Part shown: in pieces, positions 1 through 8,606 of the stretch
Layout of the letters: every line of letters starts with the position of its first letter
Numbering within the stretch: the stretch's first letter is position 1
From: Vreelandella aquamarina
GTDB lineage: Bacteria > Pseudomonadota > Gammaproteobacteria > Pseudomonadales > Halomonadaceae
Length of the DNA stretch: 62,736 nt
Direction of reading: 5' to 3'
NCBI RefSeq assembly: GCF_900110265.1
Contig: NZ_FODB01000015.1
Coordinates: forward strand, 1 to 62,736
Position numbers and translations under genes: made by a program
The notes under the pieces: model-generated
The model's database searches: none
What the model saw: the letters and a program-made list of their open reading frames with translations, nothing else
Told to the model about the DNA's origin: nothing

Positions 1-337
1 CTGGCTACCGACACCGTGAGGTGTCGGGATGGGCGAACAGGAGTCAGCAGAGGCCATATTAGGCTCTCTAACCAAGAGCTGAAGGGCTGAACCTGTCACG
101 AGTGGATAGTTGACCACTCTCTGATGTGTACGAGCAGAAGCCTCCCCGGAGGGCTCTCGATAACTGTATGGCGGGCCGGAAGCCCAAAGACTGTCGAAGC
201 GCTCAGAGCACACAGGCGAGCGAATTCAGCGGAACGAAGCTCAGCCCGATAATGGGGGACAGGAACCGCCGTGGTACGGATCCGTTTGCCCGGTGGTGTG
301 AGAGGACGGGGGAGGCGACTCCCCCTCCTACTCGATT
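1..337 (+). mobile_element. Group II intron, 3' part (domains V and VI), without a reverse transcriptase ORF
   Basis: The segment ends in a structure typical of a group II intron. Domain V fits 265-297: ACCGCC at 265-270 pairs with GGTGGT at 292-297, with an inner self-complementary stem. Domain VI fits 300-333: GAG/CTC, AGGA/TCCT and GGGGGAG/CTCCCCC pair around a GCGA loop. A single unpaired A at 330 is the expected branch point, 7-8 bases before a 3' end in GATT (334-337). Upstream, 42-95 resembles the leader that precedes the intron-encoded protein in bacterial introns, but no maturase/reverse transcriptase ORF fits before domain V. It therefore looks ORF-less or internally deleted. The 5' end lies outside the window. 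The assignment is from base pairing and remembered family features, not a covariance search. Confidence 0.72.
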
Positions 338-496
338 GGGGGCCTGACACGAGTCAAATGAAGGACTTCATCAGCCGATAAGATGAGCTACGCTAGTAGA
401 GATCACCGTTTTCAGCTTGTGCTAATAAACGCTAATAAATAAAGCTTAGGTCAGGCGAAAACAACACTGGGCAATATGCCTGGAGGAGAACACGCC

Positions 497-1171
497 ATGC
501 AAACTCTCATATCGGCTGCTCTGCAGTTTCCTACCATCGTATTTACCTTCCTGTTGGCGCTGATCGCGCTCTATTGGCTGCTGGTGCTCATTCGGCTAGC
601 CCCTCTAGAGCTTTTCGAGCGTGACAGCTTGCGCGATGATCATATGGCCAGCACCTTGGTATCGCTTGGGTTTGCCGGGGTTCCCGCGACGCTGGCGCTC
701 AGCTTCTTGATGCTCATTGCCGGTGCGTTATCACTAGCCGTCGAGCTGCTCGCTCTGCGATGGATGCCGCTTGGATTGCTCAGGGTGCCGGTCGGGGTGT
801 TGGTCGTGTGGGCTGCGCTCGCGGTAGCTTCCCCCATCGCTGCCGCTTTATGCCATGCGCTGCAGCGTGCGTTGCACCGTTATCAACCCTTCAAACGTCG
901 CTGTCTGCTGGGCGCTACCGTCGTGGTGGCAGAGCGCCAAAACGACGAATCTGCCAGCGCTACGCTGCTCAATGAACCCAGCAGTACGGTCACATTGCAC
1001 TGTAAAGCCGGGGACTGCCCGCAGCCGGGTGAGCGCCGTGTGTTGGTGAAGTATCTAGCCAAGGAAGGGGCATACCGCAGCGTGCTAGAGCAGCACTATC
1101 TGGATACATGGGTGCGTATCAATAAGCTTCGTTTGCAGCACAAGCAGCATCTTAACGGATACTCCACCTAA
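497..1171 (+). CDS. Inner-membrane protein, possibly YqiJ/NfeD-like (OB-fold type)
   Basis: A 224-residue protein. I use the ATG at 497 because GGAGGAG lies 7 bases upstream; an in-frame ATG at 476 has no such site. The N-terminal two thirds are very hydrophobic: one segment at about residues 8-32 and a hairpin at about 60-125 that could make two or three more. A soluble C-terminal domain of about 90 residues follows, with alternating beta-rich stretches. This layout resembles YqiJ/DUF1449 proteins, which usually sit beside a flotillin (YqiK), but no flotillin is present here. The family call is tentative; a membrane protein of unknown function is the safe reading. It is the first gene after the intron end and converges on the hydrolase at 1181-2104. 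Confidence 0.6.
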   Translation: MQTLISAALQFPTIVFTFLLALIALYWLLVLIRLAPLELFERDSLRDDHMASTLVSLGFAGVPATLALSFLMLIAGALSLAVELLALRWMPLGLLRVPVGVLVVWAALAVASPIAAALCHALQRALHRYQPFKRRCLLGATVVVAERQNDESASATLLNEPSSTVTLHCKAGDCPQPGERRVLVKYLAKEGAYRSVLEQHYLDTWVRINKLRLQHKQHLNGYST

Positions 1172-1180
1172 CGGCTGCCT

Positions 1181-2104
1181 TCAGCGATGAAACCAGCGCT
1201 GCCACTGTCTCGTCAGCCAGGTCAATAGGGTGGGCGCAGCGGTGGCGGCACGTTCGCGATGTGTGCGTGCAGGCGCGTCGAGGAAGTGGCGTATGGGCGT
1301 GACCTGTTCGGGCGTGTTGAGCATCGGAGCGTGGCCGCATCCTGTGACGGTCAAGGTCGTCAAGGTAGGCTGGACCTCGGCCATCTTGGGTAGCGTCTCG
1401 GCATCCAATAGGGTCGATGTCTCTCCGCGAATCACCATCAGCGGGCAGCGAATGTTGGCCCAGTCGGCCCAGGTGTCTCTGGGGGTGTCGTGGATAAACT
1501 GTTCGCCAATGCGCGGGTCGAAGTGGTAGGTCCAGCTTCCGTCGGGTAGGCGGCGTGCGCTGTTCAAGGCCAGCTCTCGCCACTCCTCCTCGCAGGTGAT
1601 ACCAAAACTGGCGTAATGCTGGGTAAGTTCTGCTTTTAAGTCGGCAAAGTTGTTGAACCGATGTGTCACGCCAAAGTAGCTCGATAAGGCGATCAGCCCC
1701 TCTTTATTCAGCTCGGGCCCCACGTCGTTGAGTATCAGCCGTGAAATGCGCGAGCGGTGCTGTGCGTCTGCTGCGATCAACATGCCCAGCAGGCCGCCCA
1801 TGGACGTCCCCAGCCAGTCCACCTGGTCGAGTTCGTAATGATCCAGTAACGCAACGGCAATGGTGATGTAGTGACTGTAGAGATAGTCATGGGCGGGAAA
1901 CAGCGACCAGCTGGAGAGTCCGCGACCCGGAGTGTCTGGGGCGATGATGCGCCACTCGCTGCCCAGCTCTCTCGCCAGCGCGGCGAAATCACCGCCGTGG
2001 CGGGCAAGCCCGTGCCAAGCGATCAGAGTGCGCGTTGCTTTTGGGTTCCAAATGCGTACGGCCACGTCCAACTCGCGTACGCGGATAAATTCCAAAGCAT
2101 CCAT
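1181..2104 (-). CDS. Alpha/beta-hydrolase fold enzyme
   Basis: A 307-residue single-domain hydrolase. It has an HG oxyanion motif at residues 31-32, a nucleophile elbow G-T-S-M-G-G with Ser101, and a late GCGHAP motif supplying the catalytic His; an Asp/Glu in the strand before it completes the usual triad. No signal peptide is seen, so it should be cytoplasmic. The start is supported by AAGGAG about 8 bases upstream. The C-terminal ~40 residues are Arg/Trp/Thr-rich and extend beyond the fold. The substrate cannot be told from sequence; esterase, lactonase or haloperoxidase-like activities are all possible. It lies downstream of the TetR gene on the same strand with a 71-base gap, so joint regulation is possible but not shown. 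Confidence 0.88.
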   Translation of the reverse strand: MDALEFIRVRELDVAVRIWNPKATRTLIAWHGLARHGGDFAALARELGSEWRIIAPDTPGRGLSSWSLFPAHDYLYSHYITIAVALLDHYELDQVDWLGTSMGGLLGMLIAADAQHRSRISRLILNDVGPELNKEGLIALSSYFGVTHRFNNFADLKAELTQHYASFGITCEEEWRELALNSARRLPDGSWTYHFDPRIGEQFIHDTPRDTWADWANIRCPLMVIRGETSTLLDAETLPKMAEVQPTLTTLTVTGCGHAPMLNTPEQVTPIRHFLDAPARTHRERAATAAPTLLTWLTRQWQRWFHR

Positions 2105-2175
2105 ACTGGGCTCCTTTCATGAGATAGCTCCAGTATAGGCGATTTGTTGCAGTGCAATAGAGAAGGAAAGTCATC

Positions 2176-2787
2176 TCAGCGGTGGAGCATGGCCATTAAA
2201 GCGTCAATCAACACTCCGCCGCGCTCGCGTAGGGAAAACGCATCGGGATTACGTAGCCAGTCGTGAAACAGGCCGCCAAGAGTAGACTGCATGAGCCTCG
2301 TGGCAATCTCCGGTGTTATATCATCGCGTAATAGCTGCTGCTGTTGGGCGAGCTGAAACACCAGAAGCATCTCGTCGAAGCATTCTTCGGCAATTTCATC
2401 CTGCATTTCGATGGGGTTGATATCGCTAAAGAACTCACAGCGATGCAGCAGAATCGATAGGATGCGCTGGTGAGAGGGCTGCTCCAAACGGTTCAGGCCC
2501 GCATGGCAGGCAAGACGGATGGCATCGAGTGGTGACACCGTGGGGTCGGCGTTACTGACCTCTTCCATCAACGACTGAAATGGCATGCGCACCCGCTGTA
2601 CCAGCGCCATGAAAAGGTCACCCTTGTTTTTGAAGTGCCAATAAACGGCACCTCGGGTAAGGCCAGCATGGCGAGCAATTTGCTCCAATGACGTGCGCGC
2701 AACGCCTTTTGCGAAAAACACCTCTTCAGCAGCATCCAACAGCGCTTCGCGAGTTGCCGCAGCCTCCGCTTTGGTTTTTCTTACCAT
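2176..2787 (-). CDS. TetR/AcrR-family transcriptional repressor (AcrR/TtgR type)
   Basis: A 203-residue regulator. Residues about 10-58 form the TetR helix-turn-helix, with the conserved run GAVYWHFKNKGDLF typical of AcrR/TtgR repressors of RND efflux pumps. The C-terminal half is the all-helical ligand-binding and dimerisation domain. Relatives bind hydrophobic drugs or solvents and derepress an adjacent acrAB-like operon. Here the divergent neighbour is instead a desuccinylase-family enzyme, and no pump gene is in the window. A palindrome similar to the E. coli AcrR site lies 62 bases upstream of the start, so autoregulation is likely. GAGGT precedes the ATG. Confidence 0.9.
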   Translation of the reverse strand: MVRKTKAEAAATREALLDAAEEVFFAKGVARTSLEQIARHAGLTRGAVYWHFKNKGDLFMALVQRVRMPFQSLMEEVSNADPTVSPLDAIRLACHAGLNRLEQPSHQRILSILLHRCEFFSDINPIEMQDEIAEECFDEMLLVFQLAQQQQLLRDDITPEIATRLMQSTLGGLFHDWLRNPDAFSLRERGGVLIDALMAMLHR

Positions 2788-2848
2788 GAAACCGTAACCT
2801 CGATATCGACACGTGATCGCTATATTTTATCTGAAGTATCGCCTCTTT

Positions 2849-2864
2849 TACATTCAAAAATGTA
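2849..2864. promoter_or_regulatory. AcrR-type operator palindrome
   Basis: TACATT-CAAA-AATGTA, a perfect 6-base inverted repeat with a 4-base centre. It matches the inner part of the E. coli AcrR operator (ACATT-N4-AATGT core). It lies in the divergent gap between the TetR/AcrR gene (start 2787) and the enzyme at 3023, so it could control either. Downstream at about 2941-2964 is a short tandem repeat, GAAAACGCT twice, of unknown meaning. The operator call is an inference from motif and context. Confidence 0.6.
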
Positions 2865-3022
2865 TGGATAAGCTGTTTAAGTTGATAATGTAGGTTAGGA
2901 AGCTCGTCATTTAGTCTTAAAAAGCGTATAAAACGTATTTGAAAACGCTGTTTGAAAACGCTTTGGTCACCATGTGATGTGACCGGGGAAGCACTGCTTC
3001 AACGCACGTTTAAGGAATTGCA

Positions 3023-4054
3023 ATGGCGCGAGCACCTTTCACTCTAGCTGGGCATACCATACTGCCCGGCCAACGGTTACAGATCGATGTGCCGGTGGCA
3101 CGCCTCTACACCCACACACCGCTGCATATTCCCGTCGAGGTGGTGCATGGCCGCAAAGAGGGGCCGGTCATGCTGGTCTGTGGCGGTATCCATGGGGATG
3201 AAATCAACGGTGTGGAAATCGTGCGGCGCGTACTGCGCTCGAAGTCCATCAACAGCCTGCGCGGAACACTGATTGCCGTGCCGGTGGTCAATGTCTTCGG
3301 TTTCTTGCAGCAGACCCGCTATCTGCCCGACCGCCGCGACTTGAACCGCTGCTTTCCAGGCAGCGAGAAGGGCTCGCTGGGGGGGCGTATCGCCGCGCTG
3401 TTCAGAGATGAGATCGTCGATCATGCGACGCATATCATCGACCTGCACACGGGGGCGATTCATCGCACCAACCTGCCGCAAATTCGTGCGCAGTTGACCC
3501 CTGGCAGCGAAACCGAGCGCATGGCCGATGCCTTTGGAGCCCCGGTCATTCTGAATGCCGAACTGCGGGAAGGCAGCCTGCGCCACTATGCCCAGAACCT
3601 GGGCATTCCCGTGCTGACCTATGAAGCCGGTGAGGCATTACGTTTCGACGAGTGGGCGATTGCGCCTGGCGTCAAGGGCATCCTCAGGGTCATGCGCCGA
3701 CTGGGCATGCTGAGTGGCGAGCAGCGCCGCCGTACCCCTGCCCCCGCCGAGCTGGCCAATGGCTCAAGCTGGGCGCGCGCACCCATCGACGGTATCTTGC
3801 GCCCCAAGGTGCGCTTGGGGGCGCGAGTGGCCAAAGGCGAGGTGCTTGGCAAAGTGGCAGATCCATTCGGCAACGATGAAGACGAAGTGCGCGCCATGGC
3901 GGACGGCATCGTCATCGGCATGAGCCGCTTACCGCTTGCCAACGAAGGAGAGGCGCTTTACCACATTGCCCGTTTCGACGAGATCGAAGAAGCCGAGACA
4001 GCCATCGAAAGCTTCCAGTCCAGCCTGACGCCTCCACCAGACGCGCTGTATTGA
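3023..4054 (+). CDS. Succinylglutamate desuccinylase/aspartoacylase-family metallohydrolase
   Basis: A 343-residue zinc carboxypeptidase-fold enzyme. Zinc ligands are in GGIHGDE (about residue 53) and DLHTG (about residue 142); the general-base Glu is in the LTYEAGE stretch. The C-terminal third carries the beta-barrel domain of the AstE/AspA family. Members remove acyl groups from amino acids or cleave N-acyl-diamino compounds; the exact substrate is open, and the surrounding genes do not include the arginine succinyltransferase (ast) pathway. The start follows AAGGA at 3011-3015. It is transcribed away from the TetR regulator and may be under its control. Confidence 0.87.
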   Translation: MARAPFTLAGHTILPGQRLQIDVPVARLYTHTPLHIPVEVVHGRKEGPVMLVCGGIHGDEINGVEIVRRVLRSKSINSLRGTLIAVPVVNVFGFLQQTRYLPDRRDLNRCFPGSEKGSLGGRIAALFRDEIVDHATHIIDLHTGAIHRTNLPQIRAQLTPGSETERMADAFGAPVILNAELREGSLRHYAQNLGIPVLTYEAGEALRFDEWAIAPGVKGILRVMRRLGMLSGEQRRRTPAPAELANGSSWARAPIDGILRPKVRLGARVAKGEVLGKVADPFGNDEDEVRAMADGIVIGMSRLPLANEGEALYHIARFDEIEEAETAIESFQSSLTPPPDALY

Positions 4055-4236
4055 CGTTACTTCTATAGCTATCAACTATTAAAGCAATAGCCCTATAACC
4101 AGCGCCATGGATGGCGCGACGCTGGCTTGTTGACTATACCTGTATGGGTGCCGTTTTAGCTTACGTTAAAAAGCAGTAGCGGTGATTTCCAGTGGTACAG
4201 ACCGTACCATGTCGAGTGTGACAAGGAGGAAGAGCA

Positions 4237-5691
4237 ATGAGCAGTGGTAGCCAGCATCCCACCACCAACGAAGCAGGTATTCCGGTAGCGAGCGATGAGC
4301 ATTCGCTGTCGGTAGGCGCGGATGGTCCGATCGTGATGCACGATCACTACCTGATGGAGCAAATGGCGGCGTTTAACCGGGAAATGATTCCCGACCGGCA
4401 GCCCCATGCGAAAGGCAGTGGCGCTTTTGGTCACTTTGAAATCACTCAAGACGTTAGCCAATACACCAAAGCAAAATTTCTGCAGCCAGGCGCGAAGACC
4501 GATGTCCTCATTCGCTTTTCCACTGTAGCAGGGGAGAGCGGTAGCCCGGATACATGGCGCGATCCGCGCGGCTTCTCGATCAAGTTCTACACCGAAGAAG
4601 GTAACTTCGACATGGTGGGTAACAACACCCCCGTGTTCTTTGTTCGCGACCCAATGAAGTTCCAGCACTTTATCCATTCCCAAAAGCGTCGCGCCGATAA
4701 TGGCTTGCGCGACCACGACATGCAGTGGGATTTTTGGACGCTGGTGCCTGAATCTGCTCACCAAGTGGCTTGGCTTATGGGCGACCGCGGCGTTCCCGCC
4801 ACCTGGCGGCACATGAACGGCTACTCCAGCCATACCTATATGTGGGTAAACGCAGAAGGCGAGCGGTTTTGGGTGAAGTATCACTTTAAAACCGATCAAG
4901 GTATCAAGTGCATGACCCAGGAACAGGCTGACCAGATGGCCGGCAGCGATGCGGATTACCACCGCCGCGACCTATTTGAGGCGATCAAGCGCGGGGATTA
5001 CCCCACCTGGACGCTGCACATGCAGATCATGCCGTTTGAGGATGCCAAGACCTACCGCGTTAATCCCTTCGATCTGACCAAGGTGTGGTCACACAAAGAT
5101 TACCCCTTGATCGAAGTGGGTAAACTGACGCTCGACCGTAACCCTACCGATTTCCATAGCGAAATCGAGCAGGCCGCGTTCGAACCCAACAACATGGTGC
5201 CCGGCACCGGGCTGTCGCCGGATAAAATGCTCTTGGCTCGTTCTATTTCCTACGCCGATGCCCACCGTGCGCGGTTAGGGGTGAACTACAAGCATATTCC
5301 GGTTAATACGCCCAAGAGCCCCGTGCATAGCTATACCCAGGGCGGCGCGATGCGCATTCGTCACTCTACCGACCCGGTGTACACGCCCAATAGCAAAGGC
5401 GGCCCCAAGGCAGATGGGCAGCGCTACCCGGAAGATGCGGTGTGGTCGACGGATGGGCAATTCGTACGCACCGCGTACACGCTGCGCAAAGATGACGACG
5501 ACTGGAGCCAAGCGCACACCCTGGTGCGTGAGGTGATGGACGATGCCCAGCGTGACCGGTTGGTTTCCAACGTGGTGGGGCACCTTTCCGGTGGCGTCAC
5601 CGAGCCGGTGTTGGAGCGCGCGTTTGAGTATTGGCGCAACATCGATCAAGAAGTAGGCGAGCGTATTGAGCAAGGCGTTCGCGCGCAGTAG
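4237..5691 (+). CDS. katA: Catalase, monofunctional haem type (small-subunit clade 3)
   Basis: A 484-residue catalase, the usual size of the small-subunit class that binds NADPH. It has the distal His motif ([12 protein letters not shown], near residue 57), the essential Asn in [11 protein letters not shown] and the proximal haem-ligand Tyr in [10 protein letters not shown] near residue 335. It dismutates hydrogen peroxide in the cytoplasm. GGAGG lies 8 bases before the ATG. The gene is single, ends in a strong hairpin at 5705-5733 and converges on dusA. The symbol katA follows family usage; katB or katE would be alternative names. The 182 bases upstream (4055-4236) show no operator I can name. 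Confidence 0.96.
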   Translation: MSSGSQHPTTNEAGIPVASDEHSLSVGADGPIVMHDHYLMEQMAAFNREMIPDRQPHAKGSGAFGHFEITQDVSQYTKAKFLQPGAKTDVLIRFSTVAGESGSPDTWRDPRGFSIKFYTEEGNFDMVGNNTPVFFVRDPMKFQHFIHSQKRRADNGLRDHDMQWDFWTLVPESAHQVAWLMGDRGVPATWRHMNGYSSHTYMWVNAEGERFWVKYHFKTDQGIKCMTQEQADQMAGSDADYHRRDLFEAIKRGDYPTWTLHMQIMPFEDAKTYRVNPFDLTKVWSHKDYPLIEVGKLTLDRNPTDFHSEIEQAAFEPNNMVPGTGLSPDKMLLARSISYADAHRARLGVNYKHIPVNTPKSPVHSYTQGGAMRIRHSTDPVYTPNSKGGPKADGQRYPEDAVWSTDGQFVRTAYTLRKDDDDWSQAHTLVREVMDDAQRDRLVSNVVGHLSGGVTEPVLERAFEYWRNIDQEVGERIEQGVRAQ

Positions 5692-5704
5692 CCTCCCAAA
5701 AGAA

Positions 5705-5733
5705 AACGCCCAACGATAAAATCGCTGGGCGTT
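5705..5733. terminator. Bidirectional terminator between katA and dusA
   Basis: AACGCCCA at 5705-5712 pairs with TGGGCGTT at 5726-5733, and the inner CGAT/ATCG extends the stem. A-rich bases precede it and a short T-containing run follows, so it can serve both convergent genes. Confidence 0.7.
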
Positions 5734-5758
5734 CGTTAAACCGCCAGCCTGTTGGTCG

Positions 5759-6820
5759 TTAGGTCACGGGCTGGCGGTTTGTTTGCTCGTCGAGAGGCTC
5801 CGCTTCGAACTCAGGCTCACGAACCAAGCCGAGCGCGTCATCAAACAAGCGTAAGCCTGCACCCTCTTTATGTGCGTGCTCCGAGAGATGACGACGGAAC
5901 CGACGCCCGCCAGGGCAGCCCTGAAAAAGCCCCAGCAAGTGGCGAGTGATATGGTTCAGCTTGGCACCTTCATCCAACCGCTGCTGAATGTATGGGCGAA
6001 ACGCCGTGGCCGCTTCCAAGCGTGTACGCACCGGGCCCGGCTCGCCAAAGAGCTGCTCATCCACGCCTGCCAATAACCACGGATTTTGGTACGCCTCACG
6101 ACCCACCATCACGCTATCCACCTGCTCAAGTTGCGCTTGGCACTCCGCCAGGGTTTTAATCCCGCCGTTGATACCAATATGCAGCTCAGGATGGCTCTGC
6201 TTTAGCCGGTGCACTCTTGGGTAATTCAGCGGCGGAATATCGCGATTCTCTTTCGGCGATAGCCCCTGAAGCCACGCCTTTCGGGCGTGCACGGTAAATA
6301 CTTCACAGCCTGCTGAGGCCACAATATCAATAAACCGCGCTAAATCCGCGTCTTCATCCTGGTCATCAATACCAATACGGCACTTCACCGTGACCGGAAT
6401 CGACACCGCCGCCTGCATGGCCTTCACCGCCGCCGCCACTTTTTCGGGATGGCCCATCAGGCACGCGCCAATCATATTGTTCTGCACCCGGTCGCTGGGG
6501 CAGCCAACGTTTAAGTTGACCTCATCATAGCCCCACGCCTGCGCAATCGCTGCGCACTCCGCCAGCTCACCCGCATCGCTGCCCCCCAACTGCAAAGCAA
6601 TCGGATGCTCCACCTCGCTATAGCCCAAAAAGCGCTCCCGGGGAGAGCCGTGCAGCACCGCACCGGTGGTCACCATCTCGGTATATAGCAGCGCCCGCTT
6701 GGTTAACGTGCGCGCGAAGGCGCGGTAATCTCGGGTCGTCCAATCCATCATAGGGGCGACGGAGAATCGGCGTGCCATGTCTGCTGGGCTTTGTTTCTTC
6801 ATATCAATCACTTGCATCAT
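5759..6820 (-). CDS. dusA: tRNA-dihydrouridine(20/20a) synthase DusA
   Basis: A 353-residue FMN-dependent TIM-barrel reductase that makes dihydrouridine in the D-loop of tRNAs using NADPH. Visible hallmarks are SVAPMMDWTTRDYR at the N-terminus, the active-site Cys in NLNVGCPSDRVQ, VKCRIGIDD, and the phosphate-binding GINGGIKT region. Length and motifs point to DusA rather than DusB or DusC. Two adjacent ATGs (6820, 6817) and a third at 6802 are possible starts, and none has a good ribosome-binding site, so the N-terminus is uncertain by up to 6 residues. It is single and faces katA tail to tail. Confidence 0.95.
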   Translation of the reverse strand: MMQVIDMKKQSPADMARRFSVAPMMDWTTRDYRAFARTLTKRALLYTEMVTTGAVLHGSPRERFLGYSEVEHPIALQLGGSDAGELAECAAIAQAWGYDEVNLNVGCPSDRVQNNMIGACLMGHPEKVAAAVKAMQAAVSIPVTVKCRIGIDDQDEDADLARFIDIVASAGCEVFTVHARKAWLQGLSPKENRDIPPLNYPRVHRLKQSHPELHIGINGGIKTLAECQAQLEQVDSVMVGREAYQNPWLLAGVDEQLFGEPGPVRTRLEAATAFRPYIQQRLDEGAKLNHITRHLLGLFQGCPGGRRFRRHLSEHAHKEGAGLRLFDDALGLVREPEFEAEPLDEQTNRQPVT

Positions 6821-7196
6821 AAGATGCTATCTATAAGTCATGCTCTATGTACCACTAATGTACCAATAGCAAGTTTCTTGCCGTGTAGCGAAAAGCGGTG
6901 GTGCACCATGGCTATGTATTCGAAGGGGCATCGTTGACGTGCGATTGTACGCAAGAAGCTATGAACAGTACAAAGCTAAGCTATCTCTGTACGACCGTTG
7001 AGGTCCTAACACTGTGGACCCCTTGGAGAGGCATGGCGTCTCTAAGAAGGGGTGAGGGGTCTGTCTCAATTATCGCGCAGCCCTCATCAGCTCTTATAAA
7101 CCCCTGCATCACTTTGCGTATTTTGTGGTCAAAAGCGGTATGGTGAGAGCCCGAGAGAGGCAGCATTACGCCTATTACAGAAGATGAGGAGTCGTT
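6821..7196. other. Gene-free interval (376 bases) with an imperfect long inverted repeat
   Basis: No convincing coding region is present. At 7017-7062 GACCCCTT pairs with AAGGGG and again with GGGGTC further on, with an inner AGAG/CTCT pair, so a substantial hairpin could form. A weak promoter-like pair, TTGCGT and TATGGT near 7115-7145, precedes the lipoprotein gene at 7197. I cannot assign a function to the hairpin. Confidence 0.4.
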
Positions 7197-7775
7197 ATGG
7201 GGAAAACGCTAGGTTATGTTGGCGTGGCGCTAGTGGGTACCCTGCTGCTGTCCGGCTGTAGTGGGCCTGAGGAAGAGGTCGCACAGCACCAGCCACACTC
7301 AGTGGCCGAAGAGCGTGCTTCTGAACCTGAGCCGTCTGCACAACAGGTTGAGCCGCTCAATGTAATGATTTCAACCGCTGCTTTTTTACGTCCAGACCGG
7401 CGTTTGATGGTGGAAGGCGAAACCAATCTGCCAAATGATGCCCAGCTACAAGTAGTGGTAGAGCGAGAAATTAGCCGCGTACGCTGGCAAGAGCGTACAC
7501 GTGTGGTGAATGGTAAATTTGAAGCTGGCCCACTAGGCTCTGGCAGTGGCTTACCGGATGGCAATTATCTTGTCACCGTGCAGTTAGGTGAGGCTGCCGT
7601 TCAGCCAGAAAGCGTGCAGGCGCGCATTGGTACCCAGGGTGAATACTTGGCGGGAGAGCTCATCAGCCAGTCCCGCCATGGGTTAGGGCAGGTAGCCACC
7701 TACTCGCGCCGTTTCTTGGTAGGCAGTGAACCAAGACGGACCCGCGACCAGGTGGACGTTATTGAGGACAAGTAG
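7197..7775 (+). CDS. Predicted lipoprotein of unknown function
   Basis: A 192-residue protein with a lipoprotein signal peptide: a basic start, a hydrophobic stretch and the lipobox LLSGC with the lipidated Cys at residue 21. Residues about 22-55 are Glu/Pro/Ser/Gln-rich and probably an extended linker. The rest, from about 55 to 170, has alternating hydrophobic strands that suggest a beta-sandwich-like domain. GAGGAG precedes the ATG. Because the residue after Cys is Ser rather than Asp, outer-membrane sorting by the Lol system is expected. I recognise no family. It is followed 19 bases later by the convergent XRE regulator. Confidence 0.8.
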   Translation: MGKTLGYVGVALVGTLLLSGCSGPEEEVAQHQPHSVAEERASEPEPSAQQVEPLNVMISTAAFLRPDRRLMVEGETNLPNDAQLQVVVEREISRVRWQERTRVVNGKFEAGPLGSGSGLPDGNYLVTVQLGEAAVQPESVQARIGTQGEYLAGELISQSRHGLGQVATYSRRFLVGSEPRRTRDQVDVIEDK

Positions 7776-7794
7776 GGATGGGGAGGTAGATGCT

Positions 7795-8319
7795 TTAGGC
7801 AGGACACCAGTGTGCTAACAACACCGCATGAATCGAGGTGTCAGTGGGCGCTTTGGAGAAGTGCTCAATGACAAATCGGCCATCACGCTGGATGAGATAG
7901 TGGCCTGCTTTATGAAACACATGCGTTGGGCCAAGCAACAGCAAATCACCAGAGGCTACTGGTGAAAAATCCGTTTCTTTGCCAGGGGTGGCCATCACGC
8001 AAGGTGCTTTCCAGTCAATCTTCAACGGCAGATGATGCGGTACGGTAATGGTCGTTGCCTGAACCTGTTCCCAGGGGAGGGGACCAGTATGGGTCAGGGT
8101 CAACAGTTGAGGCGCACTGTCACCTTCCAAAAGGGTCGCCAGCGAGCAATCAAGGGCATCGGCGAGCGCTACTAAGCGTTCATGACCGATCTGCTTGATC
8201 GCCCCGGACTCCCAATAAGAAATGGTGACATCTGACACGCCAACTTTACGTGCAAGGGCAGCTTTGTTGAGCTTGGCCCGAAGTCGCAGTTGCTTGATAC
8301 GTGAGCCTAGCGATTCCAT
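7795..8319 (-). CDS. XRE-family helix-turn-helix regulator with a C-terminal S24-like domain
   Basis: A 174-residue DNA-binding protein. Residues about 6-62 form a Cro/C1-type helix-turn-helix (LRLRAKLNKAALARKVGVSD, then TISYWESG). The C-terminal part, about 100-172, resembles the S24/LexA-type fold of phage-like repressors; its SPVASGDLLLL and HYLIQRDGRFVIEHF strands fit, but I see no clear Ser-Lys catalytic pair, so self-cleavage is unlikely. AGGAAAA precedes the ATG. No phage genes are nearby. A near-perfect Fur-type palindrome lies 85 bases upstream of the start. Confidence 0.85.
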   Translation of the reverse strand: MESLGSRIKQLRLRAKLNKAALARKVGVSDVTISYWESGAIKQIGHERLVALADALDCSLATLLEGDSAPQLLTLTHTGPLPWEQVQATTITVPHHLPLKIDWKAPCVMATPGKETDFSPVASGDLLLLGPTHVFHKAGHYLIQRDGRFVIEHFSKAPTDTSIHAVLLAHWCPA

Positions 8320-8364
8320 TTCATTTTCCTGTCGATGAGCTAAATCAGCTCGTTGAATGTACTT

Positions 8365-8380
8365 CCACCTTGATAGGTGG
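8365..8380. repeat. Small inverted repeat upstream of the XRE gene
   Basis: CCACCT-TGAT-AGGTGG, a perfect 6-base inverted repeat 46 bases upstream of the XRE start codon. Placement fits an operator for the XRE protein itself, but this is inference from position only. Confidence 0.35.
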
Positions 8381-8403
8381 TGCTCTGAACATGCTGAAGA
8401 TAG

Positions 8404-8418
8404 TGAGATTCATTCTCA
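8404..8418. promoter_or_regulatory. Candidate Fur box
   Basis: TGAGATT-C-ATTCTCA is a 7-1-7 palindrome with one mismatch and follows the TGATAAT-N-ATTATCA Fur consensus. It lies between the XRE gene (minus strand, start 8319) and gltX (start 8607). A possible minus-strand -10 (TATCTT) lies just beyond it, which would place it in the XRE promoter. Confidence 0.45.
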
Positions 8419-8544
8419 TGCATGAACACGAATCATAGGTACTACAACATACTAAGCGATTGTGCTTTAACGCGCATCTTCCTATCTATGTTCTGAGAGC
8501 TTTCGATCAGACGCTTTTAAGTCAAACTCGTTCCCTTTCCAATG

Positions 8545-8573
8545 CTGTTGGTTGTTCTTAGGGTGCGTATAAT
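8545..8573 (+). promoter_or_regulatory. Probable gltX promoter
   Basis: A perfect TATAAT (8568-8573) lies 33 bases before the gltX ATG. The -35 is weak (CTGTTG at 8545-8550, spacing 17). The 5' leader would be about 27 bases. Confidence 0.55.
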
Positions 8574-8606
8574 GGCGCCACGCTTAACTGCTAAAGGGAA
8601 CTGTTG

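Noticed and set aside
96..350. Short ORFs on both strands across the intron end
   Set aside because: They cross the folded domain V and VI structure and have no protein-like composition or ribosome-binding site.
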